Below are positions 28,031-36,943 of a stretch of 64,000 nt of DNA, piece by piece. Source of the DNA: Levyella massiliensis (GTDB taxonomy: Bacteria; Bacillota; Clostridia; Tissierellales; Peptoniphilaceae); the NCBI RefSeq assembly GCF_000308275.2, contig NZ_HG529492.1:51214-115213 (forward strand), given 5' to 3'. Under the pieces are notes generated by a model that ran no database searches, was not told the origin of the DNA, and saw only the letters and a list, made by a program, of their open reading frames with translations. Position numbers and translations under genes: made by a program. Within the stretch, counting starts at the first letter, position 1; each line of letters begins with the position of its first letter.

Positions 28031-29092
28031 CTATTCTCCGTTACTGTCTGCACGAACATAAAATGTGCTTCTGCCCGAACCTTCTCGGATGATACGTCCT
28101 TCTTCGGTTAGTTTTTTCAATGCTGCCAGCGCAGAAGACCTTCCTACGCTCGGACAGTGCGCAACAACATCTGCTCCTCTAAACTTGCCGATTTTTTCCT
28201 CGGTATATTTTTTGACAATGTCGTATGCAGTACTGCCACTTTCCGCCATTAATCCTACACGCTCTTCAAATTCTGTATAACATGCCAAAATTACCTGCAG
28301 CATATATCGGATAAATGGCGTCGGATCATTCTCCTCTTCATGCCATCCAGCATCGGATTTTTCAAGCGTATCGTAATAGCGATCCTTTGTTTTCTCTATC
28401 TGCTTTTCAATGCTTATGTATTTTCCCACATGATATCCAGTCTTGTACAAGAGAAGCAATGTAAGCAGCCTGCTCATTCTTCCATTGCCATCATTAAACG
28501 GATGGATGCAGAGGAAGTCACAGATAAAAATCGGAATCAATAACAAAGAATCTATTTTTTCATTTGCAATGGCCTGTTCATAAGCATTGCACAGATTCTC
28601 TACAGCATCCGGTGTGTCACAAGGAGCAATCGGTGTAAACCTTGTGACCACCGTTCCATCTGGCTTTGTCTCATTGATATAGTTCTGAACGTTCTTAAAC
28701 TGACCGCCGTATGAGAATCCTGCCCTTTTCAGAAGATCCCTATGAAGCTGAAGGATGTACGACGGACGAATCAGAATGTACGCATTACTCTCATGAATGG
28801 TATTCAGGACATCTCTATAACCCATGATTTCATCTTCCGCTCGGTTCCTGGGAATTGTTTTCTCCTCAAAAAGCTGTTTCAGACGAGTGCTTGTTGTAAC
28901 AATTCCTTCAATTTTATTTGATGCTTCTGTACTCCGTATCTTTGCGATTTCAACCAAACGATCCAACTCCACAGGCTTTTGACGGATAAATAAATCCTGT
29001 CTTCCTTTGCGCTCGTGAATCTTTGCAACGAGATTTAGAATATCGGTATCCCAGGCCTTGTCATAGAGCCTGCTGTAATCAAACGATCTCAT
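28031..29092 (-). CDS. Fic-family AMP-transferase-like protein
   Basis: I use the ATG ending at 29092, since AGGAG lies 7 bp upstream; a GTG at 29098 would be too close to it. The 353-residue protein has an N-terminal inhibitory-type helix (STEASNKIEG, residues 54-63), the Fic core with the complete motif HPFNDGNGRMSR (from 197), and a C-terminal winged helix (GRSSALAALKKLTEEGRIIREG). The order places it with class II Fic proteins, in which the inhibitory Glu blocks ATP use until displaced. Targets are unknown; such proteins modify other proteins with AMP or act as toxins. It is followed after 5 bp by the AlkD-like gene. Confidence 0.88.
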   Translation of the reverse strand: MRSFDYSRLYDKAWDTDILNLVAKIHERKGRQDLFIRQKPVELDRLVEIAKIRSTEASNKIEGIVTTSTRLKQLFEEKTIPRNRAEDEIMGYRDVLNTIHESNAYILIRPSYILQLHRDLLKRAGFSYGGQFKNVQNYINETKPDGTVVTRFTPIAPCDTPDAVENLCNAYEQAIANEKIDSLLLIPIFICDFLCIHPFNDGNGRMSRLLTLLLLYKTGYHVGKYISIEKQIEKTKDRYYDTLEKSDAGWHEEENDPTPFIRYMLQVILACYTEFEERVGLMAESGSTAYDIVKKYTEEKIGKFRGADVVAHCPSVGRSSALAALKKLTEEGRIIREGSGRSTFYVRADSNGE

Positions 29093-29169
29093 TCGCACTC
29101 CTTTCGTCCAGCCAATTCCTTTTCGTCCAATTATACTTCATTTTGGACGTAAATTGCTCTATTGGACAA

Positions 29170-30672
29170 TCATGGCTCTCCCGTAAGTTTCCAGTACTCT
29201 TCGCTTCCTGCGTCGGACCAGTCCGTCTTGCCGCTCTCAGCAAGGGCCCCGGTGCGGTATTCATAGGCATAGGTGTTCTGCATCTGCGCATCAATAGGAG
29301 ACCAGCTTCCCTCTGCCGTTTTGGAAGCCTTCCACAGGACATAGAGACCGCAGCGTCCATTCTGCGAATCCCGGTCATACTGCAAATACGTAATGGCTGC
29401 ATCGCTTTCCCGCAGGATAAAGTACGCGTTTCCTTTGGCTGTATAGTTCTCCCGGAAAGTAGCGCCTTTTGACGCAAAGTACGCATCAAAAATCTTCAGC
29501 GCTCCGTTTCGGATCTGCTCGGCTTCGGAATCCGCGTTTGTGGAATGCTGTGCGTTCGAATTATTATCGCTTGCCGGATTTTCCGAAGTTCCCCCATCCG
29601 CCGGTCCTGCCGCATCTGCCTCAGTCTCTTTGCGACTGTGACTGCGCAGTCGTTGATACCATGCAGATTCACTAAGGTTCGGATCCGTATCTTTTGCATC
29701 CGTCATGGGGCGAAGATAGCGCAAGAAAAACGGTCCCTCGGGCTGATACAGATAATACGCAAAGGGGGAATACGAATCATCCACGTGCTCGGTGTAGGTT
29801 CCATTCTCATTTTGTTTCACCGGATAGCGGAAAAGCAGCAATAGGAAGTCCACAAGGCCAAGGCTCAGGATAAGAACGGCACAAAGCAGAACGGAAAGCA
29901 CACGAAGTACAATTCTCCCGCCTTTCTTCCGTACAGAAGGAATGTAATACCAATTCCAGGAAATGCCCGTCAGAACGGTCGTGAGCATCCAGACAACGGG
30001 CATTGCCACGCAGAGGACAAAGGCCCAGGTCTGCAGCAGCCATTGGTTCGGAAGGCGTCCCGCGGTTATCCCGAAAAATGCCGTTAGAATTCCGCTGAGT
30101 ACAGAAAACCAGAAAAGGACCGGTGCAATTTTGTTTTTATCCTGTTGCTTCCTCTGGCGCAAAAGCAGTTTGTCACGCTCTCCCTGATCGCGCGGAACCG
30201 GAAGCGCATGATTCTTTTCCAGTAGCAGATAAATATATTCCGCACCTTCAACAATGCGGTAGAGATCCGCATAGTTTCGCACGGTTGTCGTATTTTTGGA
30301 ATTCAGCGTAAATGCATTCTTATAGAAGGCATACTTCCATTCGTTATCACTCTCAATATGGGCACTCTGGAATTGCGTGCGGAGGCTGTGTCTCCAGACA
30401 AGCGGAATCGCAACAAGAAATAGAAGGGCAACACCATAGCTGATCCATCCGAAAAGCCGCAGTTTTTCCGCTACCATAAAGGCCGTTCCAACAACGGTTA
30501 GGATGGCAAAGAGGGACGCCGCCAATTGCCGGACCTTTTGCCGGTACAATTCCTCGTTCATCCTACGATAGTTTTCCCACGTCTGTCCATACGATGCACA
30601 ATAGAGTGGTTTTTCTCCATCCGGGGGGATCCGATCCTTATTCTGTTTTTCTTTCGTCAATGACTCTGCCAT
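29170..30672 (-). CDS. Large membrane protein with YcxB-like N-terminal region
   Basis: The 500-residue protein has two N-terminal membrane spans (about 50-95), a cytoplasmic YcxB-like segment (SDNEWKYAFYKNAFTLNSKNTTTVRNYADLYRIVE, positions about 108-142, then YIYLLLEKNHALPVPRD), three more spans (about 180-295) and a long hydrophilic C-terminal part rich in Ser, Asn and Glu. YcxB-like regions occur in proteins of unknown role. The C-terminal segment (ITYLQYDRDSQNGRCGLYVLWKAS) may be a separate extracellular domain. No operon partner is evident. Confidence 0.7.
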   Translation of the reverse strand: MAESLTKEKQNKDRIPPDGEKPLYCASYGQTWENYRRMNEELYRQKVRQLAASLFAILTVVGTAFMVAEKLRLFGWISYGVALLFLVAIPLVWRHSLRTQFQSAHIESDNEWKYAFYKNAFTLNSKNTTTVRNYADLYRIVEGAEYIYLLLEKNHALPVPRDQGERDKLLLRQRKQQDKNKIAPVLFWFSVLSGILTAFFGITAGRLPNQWLLQTWAFVLCVAMPVVWMLTTVLTGISWNWYYIPSVRKKGGRIVLRVLSVLLCAVLILSLGLVDFLLLLFRYPVKQNENGTYTEHVDDSYSPFAYYLYQPEGPFFLRYLRPMTDAKDTDPNLSESAWYQRLRSHSRKETEADAAGPADGGTSENPASDNNSNAQHSTNADSEAEQIRNGALKIFDAYFASKGATFRENYTAKGNAYFILRESDAAITYLQYDRDSQNGRCGLYVLWKASKTAEGSWSPIDAQMQNTYAYEYRTGALAESGKTDWSDAGSEEYWKLTGEP

Positions 30673-30747
30673 TTCGCATGCCCCTGTTAAAATGTATAAG
30701 GCGATAGAAAATTCGAATCGCCTGTTAAGAACAATTGTACCCTAATG

Positions 30748-30782
30748 CAAAAAGCCGCCGGCAGGATTTCCTACCGACGGCT
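30748..30782 (-). terminator. Rho-independent terminator of the InlB-repeat protein gene
   Basis: On the minus strand a stem AGCCGTCGGTAGG / CCTGCCGGCGGCT (two mismatches, AAAT loop) is followed directly by TTTTT. It lies 20 bp after the stop of the surface protein gene. Confidence 0.8.
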
Positions 30783-30802
30783 CTTGTTCTTCAAAACCTT
30801 AT

Positions 30803-33800
30803 TTAACGCTCTTCTCTTCTTTTTTTCAACAGAGCGATCGCACCGCCTGCTGCCAAAATGCCGGAAGCGCAGAGGGAAAGTGCACTCGCATCTCCCGTTT
30901 TCGGTGCCGTTTTACCCGACTTGGTCATGTTGGCCTTACCCTCTTTTTGGGAAGGTGTCGACGTCTCCAGAGTCTTCGACGTACCCGGTGTGGTTGTGCC
31001 CGGCTTGTTCGATGTACCCGGTGTTGTGCCTGGCGTCGTGCCCGGTGTCGTACCCGGCGTTGTACCCGGTGTTGTGCCTGGCGTCGTGCCCGGTGTCGTA
31101 CCCGGTGTTGTGCCTGGCGTCGTGCCCGGTGTTGTGCCCGGTGTCGTACCCGGCGTCGTGCCCGGTGTTGTGCCCGGTGTCGTACCCGGCGTTGTGCCTG
31201 GCTTTGGATTGCGCTCCCATTGGGCAGTAAAGGTATGTTCTTTGTCGATTGCTGTATACGAATCGCCCGGTTGATACTCGGAGCCTTTCCAATATTGGAA
31301 GGTATAGCCATCCCTTACAGGGGCTTTCATTATCTCTATTTCTTTTCCTTTTTTCACCTCTATGGTTATCTTTTCACGGTTATTATTCCAGTTACCACCA
31401 TTCGGATCATAGATGATCTTTACCATGATGTCTTTCCAAACAGCTTTGATAACGGTATCCTTGTCCGCCTTGATTTTGGTTCCGGGCGAAACCTTCTTAC
31501 CATTAACTTCCCAAGTATCAAACTCTTGGGTGTCATCTGGGGCTTTGAAAGCGTTCGGCAGCACCGTGTACTCACTGCCCTTATCCACGGTTTCAGGTTT
31601 CATTTCGCCGCTGCCACCGTTAGCGTTGTAAGTAACGGTAACCTTAATTTTCTTCCAAACGGCCTTTACCGTGGTGTCCTTGTCAACGGTGATCTCGGTG
31701 CCCGCAGGAACCTCTTTGCCATTGACTTCCCAGGCTTTAAACTCTTGGGTGTCATCCGGAGCTTTGAAAGCGTTAGGTAACACCGTGTACTTGCTACCCT
31801 TATCCACGGTTGCGGCAGCCATTTCGCCGCTGCCACCGTTCGCGTCGTAGGTCACCTGGACCTTCTCTTTCTCTTTTTCCTTCCAGATCGCTTTTATAAC
31901 GGTATCCTTGTCAGCCTTGATTTTGGCTCCAGGCGCAACCTTCTCACCGTTAACTTCCCAAGTATCGAACTCTTGGGTGTCATCCGGAGCTTTGAAAGCG
32001 TTCGGCAGCACCGTGTACTCGCTGCCCTTATCCACTGTTGCGGCAGCCATTTCGCCGCTGCCACCGTTCGCGTCGTAGGTCACCTGGACCTTCTCTTTCT
32101 CTTTTTCCTTCCAGATCGCTTTTATAACGGTATCCTTGTCAGCCTTGATTTTGGCTCCAGGCGCAACCTTCTCACCGTTAACTTCCCAAGTATCGAACTC
32201 TTGGGTGTCATCCGGAGCTTTGAAAGCGTTAGGTAACACCGTATACTCGCTGCCCTTATCCACTGTTGCGGCAGCCATTTCGCCGCTGCCACCGTTCGCG
32301 TCGTAGGTCACCTGGACCTTCTCTTTCTCTTTTTCCTTCCAGATGGCTTTTATAACGGTATCCTTGTCAGCCTTGATCTTGGTTCCCGGCGCAACCTTCT
32401 TACCATTAACTTCCCAAGTATCAAACTCTTGGGTATCATCTGGAGCTTTGAAAGCGTTCGGCAACACCGTGTACTCACTGCCCTTATCCACGGTTTCAGG
32501 TTTCATTTCGCCGCTGCCACCGTTAGCTTCGTAAGTAACGGTAACCGGAATCTTCTTCCAGAGGGCTTTAATAACGGTATCCTTGTCAGCCTTGATTTTG
32601 GCTCCAGGCGCAACCTTCTCACCGTTAACTTCCCAAGTATCAAACTCTTGAGTGTCATCCGGAGCAGTAAAGCCGTTAGGCAACACCGTGTACTCACTGC
32701 CCTTATCCACGGTTTCAGGTTTCATTTCGCCGCTGCCACCGTTAGCTTCGTAAGTAACGGTAACCGGAATCTTCTTCCAGACAGCTTTGATAACGGTATC
32801 CTTGTCAGCCTTGATCTTGGTTCCCGGCGCAACCTTCTCACCATTAACTTCCCAAGTATCAAACTCTTGGGTGTCATCTGGGGCTTTGAAAGCGTTCGGC
32901 AGCACCGTATACTCACTGCCCTTATCCACGGTTTCAGGTTTCATTTCGCCGCTGCCACCGTTAGCCTCGTAACTGACCGTAACCGGAATCTTCTTCCAGA
33001 TAGCTTTGATAACGGTATCCTTGTCAGCCTTGATCTTGGTTCCCGGCGCAACCTTCTTACCATTAACTTCCCAAGTATCAAACTCTTGGGTGTCATCTGG
33101 GGCTTTGAAAGCGTTCGGCAACACCGTGTACTCACTGCCCTTATCCACGGTTTCAGGTTTCATTTCGCCGCTGCCACCGTTAGCCTCGTAAGTCACCTGG
33201 ACCTTCTCTTTCTCTTTATCCTTCCAGATGGCTTTCACTTCGGTGTCTTTGGTGACAGTAATATCAGTACCCGCAGCAACTTTTTTGCCGTCAATTTCCC
33301 AAGTATCGAACACTTTGTTCTCAGGGGCATTGAATTTATTATCCAAAATCGTGTACTTTGCGCCCTTGTTTAGCGTCTTGCTATCCATTTTGCTAGTGCC
33401 GCCGTTGCCATTGTAGCTCACAGTGGCAGTTTCGAGCTTCTTGCTTTCCTCAACTGAATCAAGCTTATCGGTGTCGCCTTCATGACCACCATTATCCTTT
33501 GCGGTTGCCTTGATGGTTCCGGCGAGTTCGATCTTTTCCACGCTCAAAGTAATCACACCGGTGTCCGCGTCAACGCCAGTTCCGCTCCATTTATTGGTTT
33601 GCAAATCTCGCGTTGCAGTGACGGTTTGATCTTTATCATCAGCATCCTTATAGGTGACGGTGTAAGACAGCAAGTCGGTATCATCACCGGGATCTTTATA
33701 AGCCGGTGGAGTAATGGTGACTTTGCCGGTATCCGTATCTACCGCAATCGCAGGAGACTTAGGTGCGATATTCTTCACCAGATCTTTAGCAGGGAATTTA

Positions 33801-35167
33801 GTGACTTTGGCCCCATCGTTTAGTTTATAGGTTCCATCGGCATTTTTTTGATATATCGGATTGCCGGCATTATCCCAATCAACTTCCACATCATTAGGAC
33901 TGATTATTGTAACGTTTCCGTCTTTATCAAATTCAATGAATGCAGGATCGTTAATATAACCAGTTCCATTGGGGAGTTTAGACTTACCATTTACCGTATT
34001 GGCATCTCGAATGGCTTTATCGATGGCTTTTTTATCGTCATCAGTTAGCTTTCTGGGATCTCTTACGGCGACTTTGGCGGGGGCTGTTATTACCGGCTCA
34101 GACTTCGCGCAAGAACGGAATTTATGTGGCTCTTTGACAATGATACCGAACTTTTTTCCGAGTTCTAAATCATCATCATTGATTGGGAACGTAACTTTTG
34201 TGCCGTCAACGGATACTGTTTGAGACATCTCTCGCCATGTCGATTTGTCCACTATACATTTTCCACCTTCACAGAAACTATTGTCCTCGTTATCCGTGAA
34301 ATTGTTGACAAAATAAAATTTCGTACCTGCGGCAACCTCTTCAGCAAATGTAACGATAATCTGTTTGTCTGTTACCTGGACTTTTTGTATTGTCGGAGAA
34401 GCAGATGTTTCCGTTACCGTTATGATTTTTAGGTCCGGAGCTTCAATTTTTTTGGAGGTTGATTTATCGGTATAGGTCACTTCATAGTAGGCATGATCCG
34501 TGCCAACGATAGAGAATACAACACTTCCAAAGTCTTTCGCAATGTCCGGATTGGCTTTCTTCAGCATTTCAAACGCTTCTGCTTGCTCATCGTCACTTAC
34601 TTGGTTGGAGTTCGTGTGTTCTATCCAGATTTCGCCGGTGGGCATTGTGAGCTTATCTTTATGCTGATCCGCTAAAGTTTTCTTAACTTCCAGAACGACA
34701 CCTTCAGAAATTTCGCCACCGGCCTCTTGCGTTACAGTGACTTTATCGCCCTCTGCAAGTTCACTACCTAAAGTAACCGTCCAGTCCGGCTTTCTGGTCG
34801 TGTATGAAATAGTGACCGTTTCTTGTTCGGTTCCACCTGCTTGACGATTCACAACCACGCGAATAGTCACGTCTAGCTTTTTTGACTTCCGTTGACCGGC
34901 TCCGATAGTTAATTTTCCAGAAACAGTTTTGTCTCCTATAGATACATTATTAACAGTCGGTGGTTTGACAGCACGCACGGGTTGCCCAACAATCTCCGGC
35001 CCGATCTCCAAGTCTTCGGCATGGAGCATCGGTGTGGCCAAAGTAAGAGCCAGAGCGCAGGATAAGAAAACAATGGATATTTTCTTTATCCATCCTGTCG
35101 ACTGATATTTCTTGCCGATCGCCCTGTCGTGGATCCCGCGATCGGATTTTCGTTTGTCGTTCGACAT
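30803..35167 (-). CDS. Sortase-anchored surface protein with ten InlB-type repeats and a PGTT stalk
   Basis: The 1454-residue protein begins with a long signal peptide (hydrophobic core IVFLSCALALTLATPML, cleavage near HAED). An N-terminal region of about 600 residues includes Ig-like segments (ITPPAYKDPGDDTDLLSYTV). Then come ten InlB/Listeria-Bacteroides repeats of about 70 residues (VTYEANGGSGEMKPETVDKG ... IKAIWKK), eight of them nearly identical, and a tract of about fifteen PGTT units that likely spans the cell wall. The end is the sorting signal APKTGD (Ala for the usual Leu), a membrane span and KKRREER. Adhesin-like or matrix-binding role is inferred from architecture. A terminator follows at 30748-30782. 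Confidence 0.88.
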   Translation of the reverse strand: MSNDKRKSDRGIHDRAIGKKYQSTGWIKKISIVFLSCALALTLATPMLHAEDLEIGPEIVGQPVRAVKPPTVNNVSIGDKTVSGKLTIGAGQRKSKKLDVTIRVVVNRQAGGTEQETVTISYTTRKPDWTVTLGSELAEGDKVTVTQEAGGEISEGVVLEVKKTLADQHKDKLTMPTGEIWIEHTNSNQVSDDEQAEAFEMLKKANPDIAKDFGSVVFSIVGTDHAYYEVTYTDKSTSKKIEAPDLKIITVTETSASPTIQKVQVTDKQIIVTFAEEVAAGTKFYFVNNFTDNEDNSFCEGGKCIVDKSTWREMSQTVSVDGTKVTFPINDDDLELGKKFGIIVKEPHKFRSCAKSEPVITAPAKVAVRDPRKLTDDDKKAIDKAIRDANTVNGKSKLPNGTGYINDPAFIEFDKDGNVTIISPNDVEVDWDNAGNPIYQKNADGTYKLNDGAKVTKFPAKDLVKNIAPKSPAIAVDTDTGKVTITPPAYKDPGDDTDLLSYTVTYKDADDKDQTVTATRDLQTNKWSGTGVDADTGVITLSVEKIELAGTIKATAKDNGGHEGDTDKLDSVEESKKLETATVSYNGNGGTSKMDSKTLNKGAKYTILDNKFNAPENKVFDTWEIDGKKVAAGTDITVTKDTEVKAIWKDKEKEKVQVTYEANGGSGEMKPETVDKGSEYTVLPNAFKAPDDTQEFDTWEVNGKKVAPGTKIKADKDTVIKAIWKKIPVTVSYEANGGSGEMKPETVDKGSEYTVLPNAFKAPDDTQEFDTWEVNGEKVAPGTKIKADKDTVIKAVWKKIPVTVTYEANGGSGEMKPETVDKGSEYTVLPNGFTAPDDTQEFDTWEVNGEKVAPGAKIKADKDTVIKALWKKIPVTVTYEANGGSGEMKPETVDKGSEYTVLPNAFKAPDDTQEFDTWEVNGKKVAPGTKIKADKDTVIKAIWKEKEKEKVQVTYDANGGSGEMAAATVDKGSEYTVLPNAFKAPDDTQEFDTWEVNGEKVAPGAKIKADKDTVIKAIWKEKEKEKVQVTYDANGGSGEMAAATVDKGSEYTVLPNAFKAPDDTQEFDTWEVNGEKVAPGAKIKADKDTVIKAIWKEKEKEKVQVTYDANGGSGEMAAATVDKGSKYTVLPNAFKAPDDTQEFKAWEVNGKEVPAGTEITVDKDTTVKAVWKKIKVTVTYNANGGSGEMKPETVDKGSEYTVLPNAFKAPDDTQEFDTWEVNGKKVSPGTKIKADKDTVIKAVWKDIMVKIIYDPNGGNWNNNREKITIEVKKGKEIEIMKAPVRDGYTFQYWKGSEYQPGDSYTAIDKEHTFTAQWERNPKPGTTPGTTPGTTPGTTPGTTPGTTPGTTPGTTPGTTPGTTPGTTPGTTPGTTPGTTPGTTPGTSNKPGTTTPGTSKTLETSTPSQKEGKANMTKSGKTAPKTGDASALSLCASGILAAGGAIALLKKRREER
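31013..31202 (-). repeat. 12-bp tandem repeat tract encoding PGTT units
   Basis: About fifteen 12-bp units coding for Pro-Gly-Thr-Thr, differing mainly at third positions (GTG/GTC/GTA in the plus-strand view). The tract stays open in other frames too, producing spurious frames on both strands. Unit number is likely to vary by slippage. Confidence 0.85.
31420..33400 (-). repeat. Near-identical 207-222 bp tandem repeats within the surface protein gene
   Basis: Nine consecutive repeat units encode the InlB-type modules. Two variants alternate: units ending in KKIP and units ending in KEKEKEK, the latter with AAATVDKG in place of KPETVDKG. DNA identity between neighbours is very high (for example the units near 31840 and 32060), so recombination could change copy number. 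Confidence 0.85.
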
Positions 35168-35222
35168 AAAACCTCCTCATATGATAAATATCTTTTATTG
35201 ATTAGCCTATCTTGACTTCTAC

Positions 35223-35287
35223 AGTATAGCATGAATGGCTTGGTTTTATCCACTTTTCTTCTATATTACTGGTCGGTGTACTGTAGA
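35223..35287 (-). promoter_or_regulatory. Extended -10 promoter of the surface protein gene, flanked by a 9-bp inverted repeat
   Basis: On the minus strand TGCTATACT gives an extended -10 (TATACT at 35223-35228). The leader carries AGGAGG before the start. TCTACAGTA (35218-35226) and TACTGTAGA (35279-35287) form perfect inverted arms 52 bp apart, one overlapping the -10. Confidence 0.5.
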
Positions 35288-35309
35288 GATACAATGGTGT
35301 GAGACCAAA

Positions 35310-35345
35310 AAAAAGTGCACAGCATGGATATTGGGTGCACTTTTT
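35310..35345. terminator. Bidirectional terminator after the relE-like gene
   Basis: AAAAAGTGCAC (35310-35320) pairs perfectly with GTGCACTTTTT (35335-35345), providing a U-tract in both directions. It separates the toxin-antitoxin operon from the surface protein promoter. Confidence 0.8.
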
Positions 35346-35405
35346 GAAAAAGCTATCGTTATAAGTTTTAAATAAGATTTAAGATTCGCTTGATAACACA
35401 TGTTA

Positions 35406-35729
35406 TCACAGTCGTTCCAGTTGACCCGCCTGATCCCTTCTTACGTAAATGACTGCAAGAATTTGAATTTCTTTTCTATCTTCATCAACCCAAAAGTAAA
35501 TGCAATAGTTTTTTACTCGTATTTTTCTAAAGCCAAGCTTGCCCCACGGTTGCTCATCAATTAACTTCACTCTATAGGGCATCGTCTGTAAAGACATCAT
35601 TTCCGCCTTTAGCTGCTCGAGCATTCTTTTAGCTATTATCGGCTCTTTTAACTCCGTGGCAATATATTCTCGAATTAGCGCAAGATGCTCTTTCGCCTGA
35701 CGAGTTACTTTTATCTTATACTTCTCCAT
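35406..35729 (-). CDS. RelE/ParE-type toxin
   Basis: The 107-residue protein has the RelE/ParE fold signature: KIKVTRQAKEHLALIREYIATEL at the start, then PYRVKLIDEQPWGKLGFRKIRVKNYCIYFWVDEDRKEIQILAVIYVRRD in the second half (positions about 52-100). RelE members cut mRNA on the ribosome and ParE members poison gyrase; the sequence alone does not separate them. Its ATG overlaps the antitoxin stop (TAATG), the normal arrangement for a two-gene toxin-antitoxin operon. A strong terminator follows. Confidence 0.88.
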   Translation of the reverse strand: MEKYKIKVTRQAKEHLALIREYIATELKEPIIAKRMLEQLKAEMMSLQTMPYRVKLIDEQPWGKLGFRKIRVKNYCIYFWVDEDRKEIQILAVIYVRRDQAGQLERL

Positions 35730-36031
35730 TAAAGGCCTCGTTCAAGCTCTTCAAAAACATCCTCTATCGGATAGGAGTCACCTTGAAGTGCTTGATCATA
35801 CCCTTTAACCATCAACGCATTAAACATTTTTTCATCCATATCCTCTTTTGCTGGAAGCGACTTCGGAATAGTAAGCGAAAACGGAATACCGTTATTAAGG
35901 ATGATTTGACGGTAGAACATATCAATAGCAGTAGCCCTCGGAATACCAATCGTTTCCAAGATCTGCTCAGCCTTCTGCTTAATATTTTCTTGTATTCTCA
36001 CATTCACGTTCGCTGTTTTAGTAACTGCCAT
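35729..36031 (-). CDS. RelB/DinJ-type antitoxin
   Basis: The ATG ending at 36031 follows GGAGG. The 100-residue protein has the ribbon-helix-helix start of RelB/DinJ proteins (KTANVNVRIQENIKQKAEQILETIGIPRATAIDMFYRQIILNNGIPF, positions about 4-50) and an acidic C-terminus that would wrap the toxin. It represses its own operon in known systems; here a 23-bp imperfect palindrome covers the -35. It precedes the toxin by a 1-base overlap. Confidence 0.88.
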   Translation of the reverse strand: MAVTKTANVNVRIQENIKQKAEQILETIGIPRATAIDMFYRQIILNNGIPFSLTIPKSLPAKEDMDEKMFNALMVKGYDQALQGDSYPIEDVFEELERGL

Positions 36032-36053
36032 AACAATCAACCTCCATACGCAT

Positions 36054-36087
36054 ATCATAGGCCATTGTGTCGCATATTGCAACACAA
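36054..36087 (-). promoter_or_regulatory. Promoter and operator of the toxin-antitoxin operon
   Basis: On the minus strand, -35 TTGCAA (36077-36082) and -10 TATGAT (36054-36059) are 17 bp apart. A palindrome TTGTGT-N11-ACACAA (36065-36087), with inner GCA/TGC pairing, covers the -35 and spacer. This suits autorepression by the antitoxin. Confidence 0.7.
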
Positions 36088-36191
36088 TTTATACGAACAA
36101 GACTCCGCGATTTATGGAACATCGATCGGCACGATCGTCAAGAGTCTGCCGCCCTCAAAGCCGGAGCTACAGAATCCGTTCAAGCGGGGGT

Positions 36192-36728
36192 TTATGCCCA
36201 TTTCAAAATTCGTTTTATCTCGTCCAGATTCTCGGCAAAATAGATGCCCTCCTGTCTCTCTTTGGAGGACAGGCCTTTTTCCATCATATGATGCAGAAGG
36301 GCTTTCAAATCGTCATAGTAGCCGTTCAGGTTATAGAAAATACAGGGGGCATGCAGTTGTTTTAAAGACACCTTCGACATCACCTCTGCAATCTCCTCCA
36401 AAGTTCCTGTTCCACCGGGAAAGGCAATAAAGGCTTCGCCCAACGCAATCATTTTGTTTTTGCGCTCCGACATATCCTTGGTCACGATTAGCCGGGTTAA
36501 TCCGTCATGCTGTAATTCGTTTTCGATAAAAAACTGCGGCTCCACACCGATTACTTCGCCGCCAGCTGTCAAAACACTGTCCGCAAGAATGCCCATCAGA
36601 CCCGATTGGGAGCCGCCATAGATGAGGGCATGTCCGCGATTTCCGATCCATGCTCCCAATTCTTCCACAGCTTTTCGTAAGCAAGGGTCATTTCCTTCGT
36701 TTGCGCCAAGATAAACGGTAATATGCAT
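36192..36728 (-). CDS. LOG family (TIGR00730) nucleotide phosphoribohydrolase
   Basis: The 178-residue protein contains both LOG-family motifs: YGGSQSGLMG (residues about 37-46, phosphate-binding loop) and PGGTGTLEE (about 104-112, catalytic region). Such enzymes release the base from nucleoside 5'-monophosphates, first known for cytokinin activation in plants, and have wide substrate use in bacteria. The start at 36728 has AGGAG about 8 bp upstream. Length fits the family. It stands alone on the minus strand. Confidence 0.87.
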   Translation of the reverse strand: MHITVYLGANEGNDPCLRKAVEELGAWIGNRGHALIYGGSQSGLMGILADSVLTAGGEVIGVEPQFFIENELQHDGLTRLIVTKDMSERKNKMIALGEAFIAFPGGTGTLEEIAEVMSKVSLKQLHAPCIFYNLNGYYDDLKALLHHMMEKGLSSKERQEGIYFAENLDEIKRILKWA

Positions 36729-36884
36729 GAAAATTTTCTCCTAAAATTGCGAGATGCTATTTTGTTCTTTACGATTTTGGCCTCCGGCGATATGGAGATG
36801 CCGGCTTCGTACCTATGTTTGAGGCCTCTTCGTACAAATATAGAGTAGCACAATAAGCAGGATAGGAGCTCGTGGGCATAACAA

Positions 36885-36910
36885 AAAGTCACCCCGCAGG
36901 GAGTGACTTT
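36885..36910 (-). terminator. Hairpin terminator after the orphan antitoxin fragment
   Basis: AAAGTCAC (36885-36892) pairs with GTGACTTT (36903-36910); on the minus strand the stem is followed by TTTTTGTT. It would end transcription coming from 37096 before the LOG gene. Confidence 0.65.
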
Positions 36911-36943
36911 AGAGATCGAAGAGATCGGCATGATAGGACGACT

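Noticed and set aside
31013..31202. CRISPR-like regular repeats
   Set aside because: Units are 12 bp without unique spacers and are in frame with the surface protein; there are no cas genes in the window.
30858..31274. Plus-strand frame of repeated VVPG units
   Set aside because: It is the complement of the PGTT repeat tract of the surface protein; any 12-bp repeat stays open in several frames.
36090..36190. Plus-strand stretch reading YEQDSAIYGTSIGTIVKSLP
   Set aside because: No family match and it overlaps the toxin-antitoxin promoter region and the LOG gene end; kept as non-coding.
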